The translations under genes and the position numbers were made by a program. DNA of 64,000 nt from positions 124,001 to 188,000 of the forward strand of contig NZ_BMVY01000011.1 of assembly GCF_014650955.1 (NCBI RefSeq), read 5' to 3'. The number at the start of each line of letters is the position of its first letter. The stretch's first letter is position 1. Positions 58,036 to 64,000 of the stretch are shown here, one piece after another. The DNA is from Streptomyces tauricus (GTDB taxonomy: Bacteria > Actinomycetota > Actinomycetes > Streptomycetales > Streptomycetaceae). The notes below the pieces were generated by a model, which worked only from the letters and a program-made list of their open reading frames with translations, was not told the DNA's origin and did not search any database.

Positions 58036-58778
58036 ACGGGGCGCCCGGCGGGGCAGACACGATCGACGTCCTCGTGGTCGACGACGACTTCATGGTGGCG
58101 CGGGTCCACCGTGCCTTCGTCGACCGCGTCGAGCCGTTCCGGGTCGTGGGAGTGGCCAGCACCGGCGAACAGGCCGCCCGCGCGGTCGACGAACTGCACC
58201 CCGACCTCGTCCTGCTCGACCTGTATCTGCCGGACGTCTTCGGGCTCGACGTCATTCCCCGGCTGCGCACCGCGGGACACGACTGCGACGTCATGGTCAT
58301 CAGCGCGGCGCGGGAGACCGACACGGTCCGTGGCGCCGTCCGGCACGGCGTCGTCGACTACCTGCTCAAACCGTTCGAGTTCGAGGACCTGCGGGCCCGG
58401 CTCGCGCGGTACGCGGTCCGGCGCGGCCGGGTGCTCGCCACCGTCGTGCACGGCCAGGCCGATGTCGACCGGGTGCTGGCCGGAGCGGCCGTGCCCGCCT
58501 CGGCACCCGCCACCCTGCCCAAGGGCCTGAGCGTGGAGACGGCCGCGCTGATCGAACGCACGCTGCGAACCGCGCAGGACACCCTGTCCGCCGCCGAGTG
58601 CGCGACCCTGGCCGGCATCTCCCGCGTCAGCGCCCGCCGCTACCTGGAGCACTTCCACTCCATCGGCAGCGCCGAGGTGACCCTGCGCTACGGAGCGGCG
58701 GGACGACCCGAGCGCCGCTACCGCTTCCACGACCACGCCCGGCCGCTCCGACGCCCGGGCGACGAGGCTCGCACCTGA
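58032..58778 (+). CDS. CitB/DcuR-type response regulator
   Basis: 248 residues; ATG overlaps the kinase stop (ATGA). Receiver domain with VVDDDFMVARVHRAF, Asp63 in LLDLYLPD, Lys in DYLLKPFEFEDLRARL; the C-terminal helix-turn-helix (LSAAECATLAGISRVSARRY) is of the CitB/DctR type. Likely activates tctCBA in response to the kinase. Confidence 0.95.
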   Translation: MNGAPGGADTIDVLVVDDDFMVARVHRAFVDRVEPFRVVGVASTGEQAARAVDELHPDLVLLDLYLPDVFGLDVIPRLRTAGHDCDVMVISAARETDTVRGAVRHGVVDYLLKPFEFEDLRARLARYAVRRGRVLATVVHGQADVDRVLAGAAVPASAPATLPKGLSVETAALIERTLRTAQDTLSAAECATLAGISRVSARRYLEHFHSIGSAEVTLRYGAAGRPERRYRFHDHARPLRRPGDEART

Positions 58779-58836
58779 AGGGCGGGGCCGACTCCTCCGG
58801 GCCTCAGACCCGGACGACCCCGATGCCCGCAACGCG

Positions 58837-59532
58837 GTGAAGTTCCGCCACGGACGGCTGCTCCCGCTGGCCCGCGCCGCCGCCGCCACGGCCGAACACG
58901 CCGCCGTCCCGGTCGCGTTGCACCTCGACCATGTGCAGAGCGACGAACTGCTCCGGCAGGCGGCGGACGCCGGATTCGGCTCCGTCATGTACGACGCCGC
59001 CCATCTGCCCTATGCCGAGAACCTCGCCGCCACCCGGGCCGCCGCGGACTGGGCGCACGCCCAGGGCCTGTGGATCGAGGCCGAGTTGGGTGAGGTCGGC
59101 GGCAAGGCGGGACAGCCCCCGCTGGACGCCCACGCGGCGGGGGCCCGTACGGATCCGGCCGAGGCCCGCTCCTTCGTCGCCGACGCGGGGGTGGACGCCC
59201 TGGCCGTGGCCGTCGGCAGCACGCACGCCATGACCACCCGCACCGCAGCCCTCGACCACGCCCTCCTCGGGCGACTCACCGCCGCCCTCGACGTACCGCT
59301 CGTCCTGCACGGCTCGTCCGGTGTCCCGGACGCCGAACTGAGGGCGGCCGTCACCGGCGGCATCACCAAGGTGAACGTGGGCACCGCCCTGAACATCGCG
59401 ATGACCGGCGCGATCAGGGAGTTCCTGACCGCGCACCCCGAGGCGGTGGACTCCCGCAAGTACCTCGTGGTGGCGCGCGAGGCCATGGCGGAGGCGGTGA
59501 CCCGGATCATCGGCGTCCTCGACGCCCGCTGA
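58837..59532 (+). pseudogene. 5'-truncated class II fructose-bisphosphate aldolase
   Basis: 231 codons of a class II aldolase of about 280 residues. The zinc/catalytic parts remain: VALHLDHVQSDELL, EAELGEVGGK, VAVGSTHAM, VLHGSSGVPDAELRAAVTGG and KVNVGTALNIAMT. The usual first 50-55 residues (first strand with the AFN motif up to SENAVKF) are missing: homology starts abruptly at NAVKF (58831), 53 bp after the response regulator stop, and the DNA before it encodes no aldolase in any frame. I infer a deletion; GTG 58837 could still yield a truncated, probably inactive protein. Confidence 0.7.
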
Positions 59533-59569
59533 CCCGCTCACCCCTCCGCTGCCCCGCCCGCTGACCCAC

Positions 59570-59878
59570 TCACCCGGCCCGCTCACCCGTCCCCGGGCCG
59601 CCCGACGGCACGTCGACGAGCTTCTCGAAGAAGAACTCGTGCTTGAGGAACGACACGTCGTACTCGCCGCCCGGGTACGGCGGGATCAGCTGGGCCGCCT
59701 GGAACAGCCGCCAGCCGTCCCGCAGCGCCGCCACGCCCGACGCGTACGGGGGCTCGTCACCGTCCCCTGTGGTGGGCGACGTGCGGCCCGTACCGTCGTA
59801 CACCGACCAGCCGACCACCGGGGAGTCCAGCGCCGACGTGCCCAGATACAGGACCAGCACCTGCTGACGGACACTCAT
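59570..59878 (-). CDS. Small conserved protein co-encoded with PhyH dioxygenase
   Basis: 102 residues; ATG 59878 overlaps the PhyH stop and follows GGAGGAGG. The sequence VLVLYLGTSALDSPVVGWSV, SGVAALRDGWRLFQAAQLIP and SFLKHEFFFEKLV looks like a compact alpha/beta domain. I do not recognise the family. The overlap and strong ribosome site suggest a product needed with the dioxygenase. Confidence 0.72.
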   Translation of the reverse strand: MSVRQQVLVLYLGTSALDSPVVGWSVYDGTGRTSPTTGDGDEPPYASGVAALRDGWRLFQAAQLIPPYPGGEYDVSFLKHEFFFEKLVDVPSGGPGTGERAG

Positions 59879-60696
59879 ACGACCTCCTCCTGAGGCCGGT
59901 TGGAGACGCGGGTGACCCAGTGCTCCGGATCGAAGGACTCGTCGCCCGTGAGCGAGCGCCACAGCAGTACGCGGTTGTACAGCTCCAGACGGCCGGTGGC
60001 GTGCTCGTACCAGGGGAACGTCGTCGAGAGTTCCGCGGCCACCCGTGGATCGGCGAGGTCGGAGGTGTCCCACAGCCGGCGCTGCCGTACCGACGGGTTG
60101 AAGCGGATCTTGAACATGTACCGCATGCCGTCGCTGTCGTTGCGCCGCCCGCCGTGCCAGAGGCCGTGGTGCAGAAACACCACGGTGCCCGCCGGGCAGA
60201 CCAGCCGTGACTGGCCGAGCAGGTTCTGGTAGCGGCCGGTGTCCGACTCGTTCGTGCGCCGGAGATGGCTTCCGGGCACGCTCAGGGTGCCGCCCATGTC
60301 CAGGGTCACGTCCTGCGGGTAGTACATCAGCTGGACGTCGAAGGCGTCCGTGCGGACGTCGATGATCGCGTCACCGTGCAGGGGCTGGGCCGACCCCTCG
60401 TGGGGCTCGCGGACGTGCACGGCGTGGTGGTCGACGAGCGGGTCGGGACCGACGAGACCGCGCAACGCCCCGGCCACCGCCGGTACGGCGAGCAGCCGCC
60501 GCACGAAGGAGCCCTCGGGATAGGCGTCGGCCACCGTGCTGCCGTACGGCACGTCGGGTACGCCCCGGCCCAGGAAACCGATCGCCTCGGTGTTCAGCTC
60601 CGCCGGGACCACCGCGTCCAGGCGCAGCGAGCCGTGCGCCACGAAGCGGGCCATCCGGACCGAGTCCAGCAGGGGAGGGTGCTCGGGATGCGTCAT
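59875..60696 (-). CDS. Phytanoyl-CoA dioxygenase (PhyH) family protein
   Basis: 273 residues of the Fe(II)/2-oxoglutarate dioxygenase fold. HGDAIIDVR gives His107 and Asp109; GGTLSVPGSHLRR and FLHHGLWHGGRRNDS supply the distal His and nearby Arg. Members hydroxylate a wide range of small molecules. It is translationally coupled to the 102-residue protein and divergent from an AraC regulator. Confidence 0.92.
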   Translation of the reverse strand: MTHPEHPPLLDSVRMARFVAHGSLRLDAVVPAELNTEAIGFLGRGVPDVPYGSTVADAYPEGSFVRRLLAVPAVAGALRGLVGPDPLVDHHAVHVREPHEGSAQPLHGDAIIDVRTDAFDVQLMYYPQDVTLDMGGTLSVPGSHLRRTNESDTGRYQNLLGQSRLVCPAGTVVFLHHGLWHGGRRNDSDGMRYMFKIRFNPSVRQRRLWDTSDLADPRVAAELSTTFPWYEHATGRLELYNRVLLWRSLTGDESFDPEHWVTRVSNRPQEEVV

Positions 60697-60731
60697 GCGC
60701 CGACCGTACGGAGCCGGGCCCGCCGCGCGCG

Positions 60732-60767
60732 TTGGCCCCTTTCACCACCACTGGTAGTTTTTCACCA
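60732..60767 (+). promoter_or_regulatory. araC promoter with two direct repeats one helical double-turn apart
   Basis: TTGGCC (60732-60737), 17-bp spacer, TAGTTT (60755-60760), then 6 nt to ATG 60767. TTTCACCA occurs at 60740-60747 and 60760-60767, exactly 20 bp apart, as AraC-family half-sites usually are. Confidence 0.62.
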
Positions 60768-61555
60768 TGCGGGAGACGAGTATCCACCTCGGCGAGCCGC
60801 CCGTCGTGGCCAACGCGGGCGTCGGCGTGCACGGAGTCGCGAGCCGCACGGACGTCTTCCGGCTGCCCGAGCTGTGGCAGCTGCACCTGTACCAGTACGA
60901 GGCCGAGCTGACCGTGGACGGCACCCCGCACCTCATCCGGCCGGGCAGGGTCAGTCTCGTACCGCCGGGCGCGACGGTCCGCTACCGCTACCAGGGCCGC
61001 TCTGAACATCTGTACGCGCATGTGCGCATCGCCGCCACCGGGACGCCGCGCACCGTACCGGTACTGCAGGACGCCGGAGCCGAACTCCCTGTGCTGACCG
61101 GCCTGTTGCTCCAGGCGGTCGCCTCCGCGCCGGGCGAACCCGAGCGCACCAGGGCCGAAATCTGGGCGGCTCTGTGGCGCGTCGCCCACCTGGCTCCGGC
61201 CACCGGTCGGCCCGGACCGCATCCGGCCGTCACCGCCGCGATGGCGTACATCGAGGGCCATCTCGCCGCCCCGCTCACCGTGCCCGCGGTGGCCCGCTCC
61301 GCAGGCGTCTCGCACAACCACCTGACCCGGCTCTTCCGCGCCACGACCGGCGGCACGGTGGTCGCGTACATCCGCCGCCGCAGGCTCGACCGCGCCCGGC
61401 ACCTGCTGCGGGCCTCGACCCTGTCCATCCCGGCGGTCGCCGCGTCGGTCGGCATCCCCGACCTGCAAGCCTTCAACAAGGCCTGCCGACGTGAACTCGG
61501 CGGCTCCCCGCGCGCCCTGCGCGGCGGGACAGGGGTTACTGCTGAGCCTGCTTGA
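60767..61555 (+). CDS. AraC family transcriptional regulator
   Basis: 262 residues. N-terminal cupin sensor domain (~15-130: LHLYQYEAELTVDGTPHLIR, GRVSLVPPGATVRYRY) and C-terminal double helix-turn-helix (~150-250: LTVPAVARSAGVSHNHLTRL, LSIPAVAASVGIPDLQAFNK). Probably leaderless. It likely activates the divergent PhyH operon on binding a sugar-like or small ligand. Its 3' end overlaps the convergent methyltransferase gene by 20 bp. Confidence 0.95.
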   Translation: MRETSIHLGEPPVVANAGVGVHGVASRTDVFRLPELWQLHLYQYEAELTVDGTPHLIRPGRVSLVPPGATVRYRYQGRSEHLYAHVRIAATGTPRTVPVLQDAGAELPVLTGLLLQAVASAPGEPERTRAEIWAALWRVAHLAPATGRPGPHPAVTAAMAYIEGHLAAPLTVPAVARSAGVSHNHLTRLFRATTGGTVVAYIRRRRLDRARHLLRASTLSIPAVAASVGIPDLQAFNKACRRELGGSPRALRGGTGVTAEPA

Positions 61556-62702
61556 CGGCTTTCAGGACCACGAACTTCGCGTCGCTCGCGACCAGTTCAC
61601 TGTTGCCGAAGAGACGCCGCAGCTTCACGTGATAGCCGAGATGGCGATTGCCGACCACCCACAGCTCCCCGCCCGGCCGCAGCGCCCGGCGCGCCCCGAC
61701 GAACATCCGCCACGCCGTGGCGTCGGTGGTCGCCTGGTGCGAGTGGAAGGGCGGGTTGGTCAGGACCAGGTCGACGCTGTCCTCCGGGACTCCGTTCAGG
61801 CCGTCGTCGACGCGGAACTCCGCCTTGCCGTGCCCGGCTGTGTCGTCGGTGTTCACCCGGTACGTCGCCTCCGCCGAGGCCACCGCCTGGTACGACTCGT
61901 CGACGAACAGCACCTCGGTCTCCGGCCGCGCCAGTGCCGCCGCGGTACCGACGACACCGTTCCCGCAGCCCAGGTCCACGACACGCCCGGCCCCGCGCCC
62001 GTACGGCAGGTGCTGCAGGAAGAACCTGGTGCCGATGTCCAGGCGCTCGGCGCAGAAGACGCCCGCCTCGTTGACGACCGTGCGGCCCGAGACGGGTCCG
62101 ATGCCGTCGGGCAGCGTGTAGCTGAGCGGCCAGGGGTTCGCCGACGGCACGACCCCGGGGTTCGGGGTGCAGAAGATCAGCCGGGCCTTCTTCTCGGCCA
62201 GCGACGTCCGGGTCGGTCCGAGGATCCGCTCGAACAGCTTGAGCGTCGAGGTGTGGATCTCCTTGACCATGCCGGTGCCGACGACGACCGTCCCCTCGTG
62301 CACGGAGGGCGCCAGCCGCAGCAGCTGGTCCTCCAGCAGCGCGAGGCTCTTGGGCACACGCACCAGCAGCACGTCGACGCGCTCGGGCACCGCGTCCTGC
62401 GTGGTGAGAAGGCGTACGGATGCCTCGTCGGCGCCGTTGCGCGCCAGGTTGGCGCGGGTCGCCTCCCTGGTGAGGTACGAGTCGGTGACCTGCACCGGCG
62501 CGTGCGCCTGGAGGGCGGTGGTGAGGGCGCCCCAGCGGTCACCGACCACGACGACCGTGCCGTCGAGCCCCTGCCCGCTCTCGGCGAGATGCTTCAGCAG
62601 GTACTCGTCGGAGGCGTCCCACGCACGGAGCTGGTCACGGGAGTCCTCGGGGAAGCGCGCCAGCATCAGCTCGGCCGAGGGGGTCGTCATACGGTCGGTC
62701 AT
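61536..62702 (-). CDS. RlmG/RsmC-like class I SAM methyltransferase
   Basis: 388 residues. The N-terminal half is a degenerate methyltransferase-like domain (TVVVVGDRWGALTTALQAHA); the C-terminal half has the functional SAM motif VVDLGCGNGVVGTAAA and the guanine N2-methyltransferase motif LTNPPFHSH. This two-domain layout is that of RlmG/RsmC rRNA m2G enzymes. TAGCCT on the minus strand (62715-62710) lies 7 nt before ATG 62702, suggesting a leaderless message; ATG 62690 is an alternative. Confidence 0.9.
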   Translation of the reverse strand: MTDRMTTPSAELMLARFPEDSRDQLRAWDASDEYLLKHLAESGQGLDGTVVVVGDRWGALTTALQAHAPVQVTDSYLTREATRANLARNGADEASVRLLTTQDAVPERVDVLLVRVPKSLALLEDQLLRLAPSVHEGTVVVGTGMVKEIHTSTLKLFERILGPTRTSLAEKKARLIFCTPNPGVVPSANPWPLSYTLPDGIGPVSGRTVVNEAGVFCAERLDIGTRFFLQHLPYGRGAGRVVDLGCGNGVVGTAAALARPETEVLFVDESYQAVASAEATYRVNTDDTAGHGKAEFRVDDGLNGVPEDSVDLVLTNPPFHSHQATTDATAWRMFVGARRALRPGGELWVVGNRHLGYHVKLRRLFGNSELVASDAKFVVLKAVKQAQQ

Positions 62703-62798
62703 TGGGTCCAGGCTAACTGAGGCGCAGCTCAGGGACTCCCGGCGGCCACGTGGGAGTACGGCGGGAGTGTGTGCGGACCCTGCGCGAGGATGGGAGTC

Positions 62799-63497
62799 AT
62801 GGACGCCGAACTGTTTCCCCGGAGCCGGACGGAGATCGCGCCGGGCGCCGTGCACCTGCCGGACTGGCTGACGGCCGGGCGCCAGAAGGAGCTTCTGGAG
62901 GCCTGCCGCGCCTGGGCCAGGCCGCCCGCGGGACTGCGCACGGTCCGTACCCCGGGCGGCGGCACGATGACCTCCCGGCAGGTCTGCCTCGGATGGCACT
63001 GGTATCCGTACGGGTACGCGTCAACGGTCGTCGACGGGGACGGGGCGCCCGTGAAGGAGTTCCCCGCCTGGCTGGGCGAGCTGGGGCGCCGGGCGGCCCG
63101 GGACGCCCTGGGCGACCACACCCCGACGGAAGAGGCCCCGCCGGCTGCGTACGACTACGGCCCGGCCCCGTACGACTACGACATCGCGCTGATCAATTTC
63201 TACGACGCCGACGCCCGCATGGGGATGCACCGCGACAGCGACGAGAGGTCCGACGCACCCGTCGTGTCGCTGAGTCTCGGTGACACCTGCGTCTTCCGGT
63301 TCGGCAACACCGCGTCGAGAGGCCGCCCCTACACGGACGTGGAACTGCGCAGCGGCGACCTGTTCGTGTTCGGTGGCCCGGCCCGGCTCGCCCACCACGG
63401 GGTGCCGCGCGTCCACGCGGGTACGGCGCCGCCCGAGTTGGGACTGACCGGCCGGCTGAACATCACCCTGCGGGTGAGCGGTCTTCGAAGCGTGTGA
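62799..63497 (+). CDS. AlkB-like Fe(II)/2-oxoglutarate-dependent dioxygenase
   Basis: 232 residues from ATG 62799 (62790 also possible). Iron ligands His144 and Asp146 (MGMHRDSDE) and His199/200 region (LAHHGVPR), 2-oxoglutarate Arg225 (RLNITLRVSG), and INFYDADARMGMH are the AlkB signature. It would repair alkylated DNA/RNA bases by oxidative demethylation. Divergent from the methyltransferase gene. Confidence 0.93.
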   Translation: MDAELFPRSRTEIAPGAVHLPDWLTAGRQKELLEACRAWARPPAGLRTVRTPGGGTMTSRQVCLGWHWYPYGYASTVVDGDGAPVKEFPAWLGELGRRAARDALGDHTPTEEAPPAAYDYGPAPYDYDIALINFYDADARMGMHRDSDERSDAPVVSLSLGDTCVFRFGNTASRGRPYTDVELRSGDLFVFGGPARLAHHGVPRVHAGTAPPELGLTGRLNITLRVSGLRSV

Positions 63498-63547
63498 CCG
63501 GCTACTGACCGGTCACCGGGCCACCGGATCATGGGAGACTCGCCCCC

Positions 63548-64000
63548 ATGAGCGGCGATGCGACCCCCGGAGCGGTGGGAGAAGGAAGCACCAGGACACG
63601 ACTGGACCGGGGGCGGGGTGCGCTCGGACCCGCGTTGGAGCTCGTGCACACGGGACGCGCGCCGACCCGGGCCGTGCTCACCGCCGAGCTGGGTGTCACC
63701 CGGGCGACGGCGGGCGCGGTCGCCGCGGAACTGGAGGCACTCGGTCTGATCCGCGTCGACGCCCGCCCGGGCGCCGCGGCCGGCTCGCAGGGCCGCCCCT
63801 CGCACCGCCTCGAAGTCGCCGAGGACGGCCCCGTGGCCCTCGCCGCCCAGGTGCACGCCGACGGCTTCCGGGCCGCCCTGGTCGGCCTCGGCGGCCGGAT
63901 CGTGGCGACCGCCCCCGGCTGCGAGACCGTGGACGCCGACCCCGCCAAGGTGCTCGGCTCGGTCGTGGAGGCGGGTGCCGAACTGCTCCGGGAGACGGGC
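63548..64000 (+). CDS. ROK family transcriptional regulator (N-terminal part, cut by window edge)
   Basis: 151 codons from ATG 63548 to the window end, still open. An N-terminal winged helix (LELVHTGRAPTRAVLTAELG, VTRATAGAVAAELEALGLI) is followed by the beginning of the ROK domain (VALAAQVHADGFRAALVGLG). This is the NagC/Mlc/XylR repressor layout, expected to control sugar-use genes to the right of the window. Confidence 0.85.
   Translation, partial: MSGDATPGAVGEGSTRTRLDRGRGALGPALELVHTGRAPTRAVLTAELGVTRATAGAVAAELEALGLIRVDARPGAAAGSQGRPSHRLEVAEDGPVALAAQVHADGFRAALVGLGGRIVATAPGCETVDADPAKVLGSVVEAGAELLRETG

Noticed and set aside
1..64000. tRNA, rRNA, insertion sequences, integrases or a biosynthetic gene cluster
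   Set aside because: I looked for cloverleaf 3' ends, transposase motifs and PKS/NRPS/terpene signatures and found none that hold.

Overview
The window is typical Streptomyces (or close Streptomycetaceae) chromosome. Its GC content is very high, codon third positions are strongly G/C, and GTG starts and short ATGA/GTGA overlaps are frequent. Several actinomycete-specific families are present: the DUF574 SAM methyltransferase, DUF6479, DUF6332, DUF5134, DUF6421, FUSC transporters, an F420-dependent LLM oxidoreductase and LacI-controlled glycoside hydrolases. I see no rRNA, tRNA, CRISPR array, prophage, insertion sequence or antibiotic gene cluster. It reads as a mosaic of small transcription units for sugar and carboxylate use, stress, regulation and housekeeping.

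Layout. 1-4400: edge of a membrane protein, a decayed repeat-protein remnant, an alpha/beta-hydrolase-TetR operon behind a double operator, and an NhaA antiporter fused to a DsbA-like thioredoxin. 4400-9200: secreted SGNH hydrolase, DUF574 methyltransferase, PAP2 phosphatase, M56 peptidase and DUF5134 protein. 9300-13000: FUSC transporter with MarR regulator, then a GNAT protein. 13000-15600: LacI regulator divergent from a secreted GH10 xylanase with CBM2. 15600-21100: Ppx/GppA, DUF6479, two flavin or F420 oxidoreductases, two VOC proteins, GNAT and a glycerophosphodiesterase. 21400-27400: DUF6421-SDR-threonine-aldolase operon, transglutaminase-like protein, acyltransferase, and a DUF4395/thioredoxin divergent pair. 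27400-30300: a probable cysteine leader peptide with hairpin ahead of a flavin reductase, then etfB-etfA with a strong terminator. 30300-37700: EEP phosphatase, DUF6986 aldolase behind an IclR-like palindrome, a Ser/Thr kinase, and a LacI/ROK divergent pair. 37700-42400: an island of dispersed repeats, GH27 alpha-galactosidase, a small secreted peptide and a P-loop kinase-NUDIX fusion. 42400-49600: M20 dipeptidase, geranylgeranyl-reductase-type flavoprotein, a NarL-type two-component system, DUF6332, and an MFS/MarR divergent pair. 49700-52900: NAD-dependent dehydrogenase, small membrane protein, Tat-type beta-carbonic anhydrase and PRC-barrel/DUF2382 stress protein. 53000-59500: tctCBA tricarboxylate transporter divergent from a CitA/CitB-type two-component system, followed by a 5'-truncated class II aldolase. 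59500-64000: PhyH dioxygenase with a small partner and divergent AraC regulator, RlmG/RsmC-like methyltransferase, AlkB-like dioxygenase, and the start of a ROK repressor.

Regulation stands out. Many divergent promoter regions carry clear palindromes next to a regulator gene, so local autoregulated switches dominate: TetR/hydrolase, MarR/FUSC, LacI/xylanase, LacI/ROK, MarR/MFS, AraC/PhyH and the two-component system/tct pair. About ten genes have a TANNNT -10 box 6-8 nt before the start codon with no Shine-Dalgarno sequence, which suggests leaderless mRNAs. The most unusual element is a leaderless 35-codon ORF ending in RCPGC whose cysteine codons lie inside a stable hairpin upstream of a flavin reductase. 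It looks like a cysteine-responsive attenuator.
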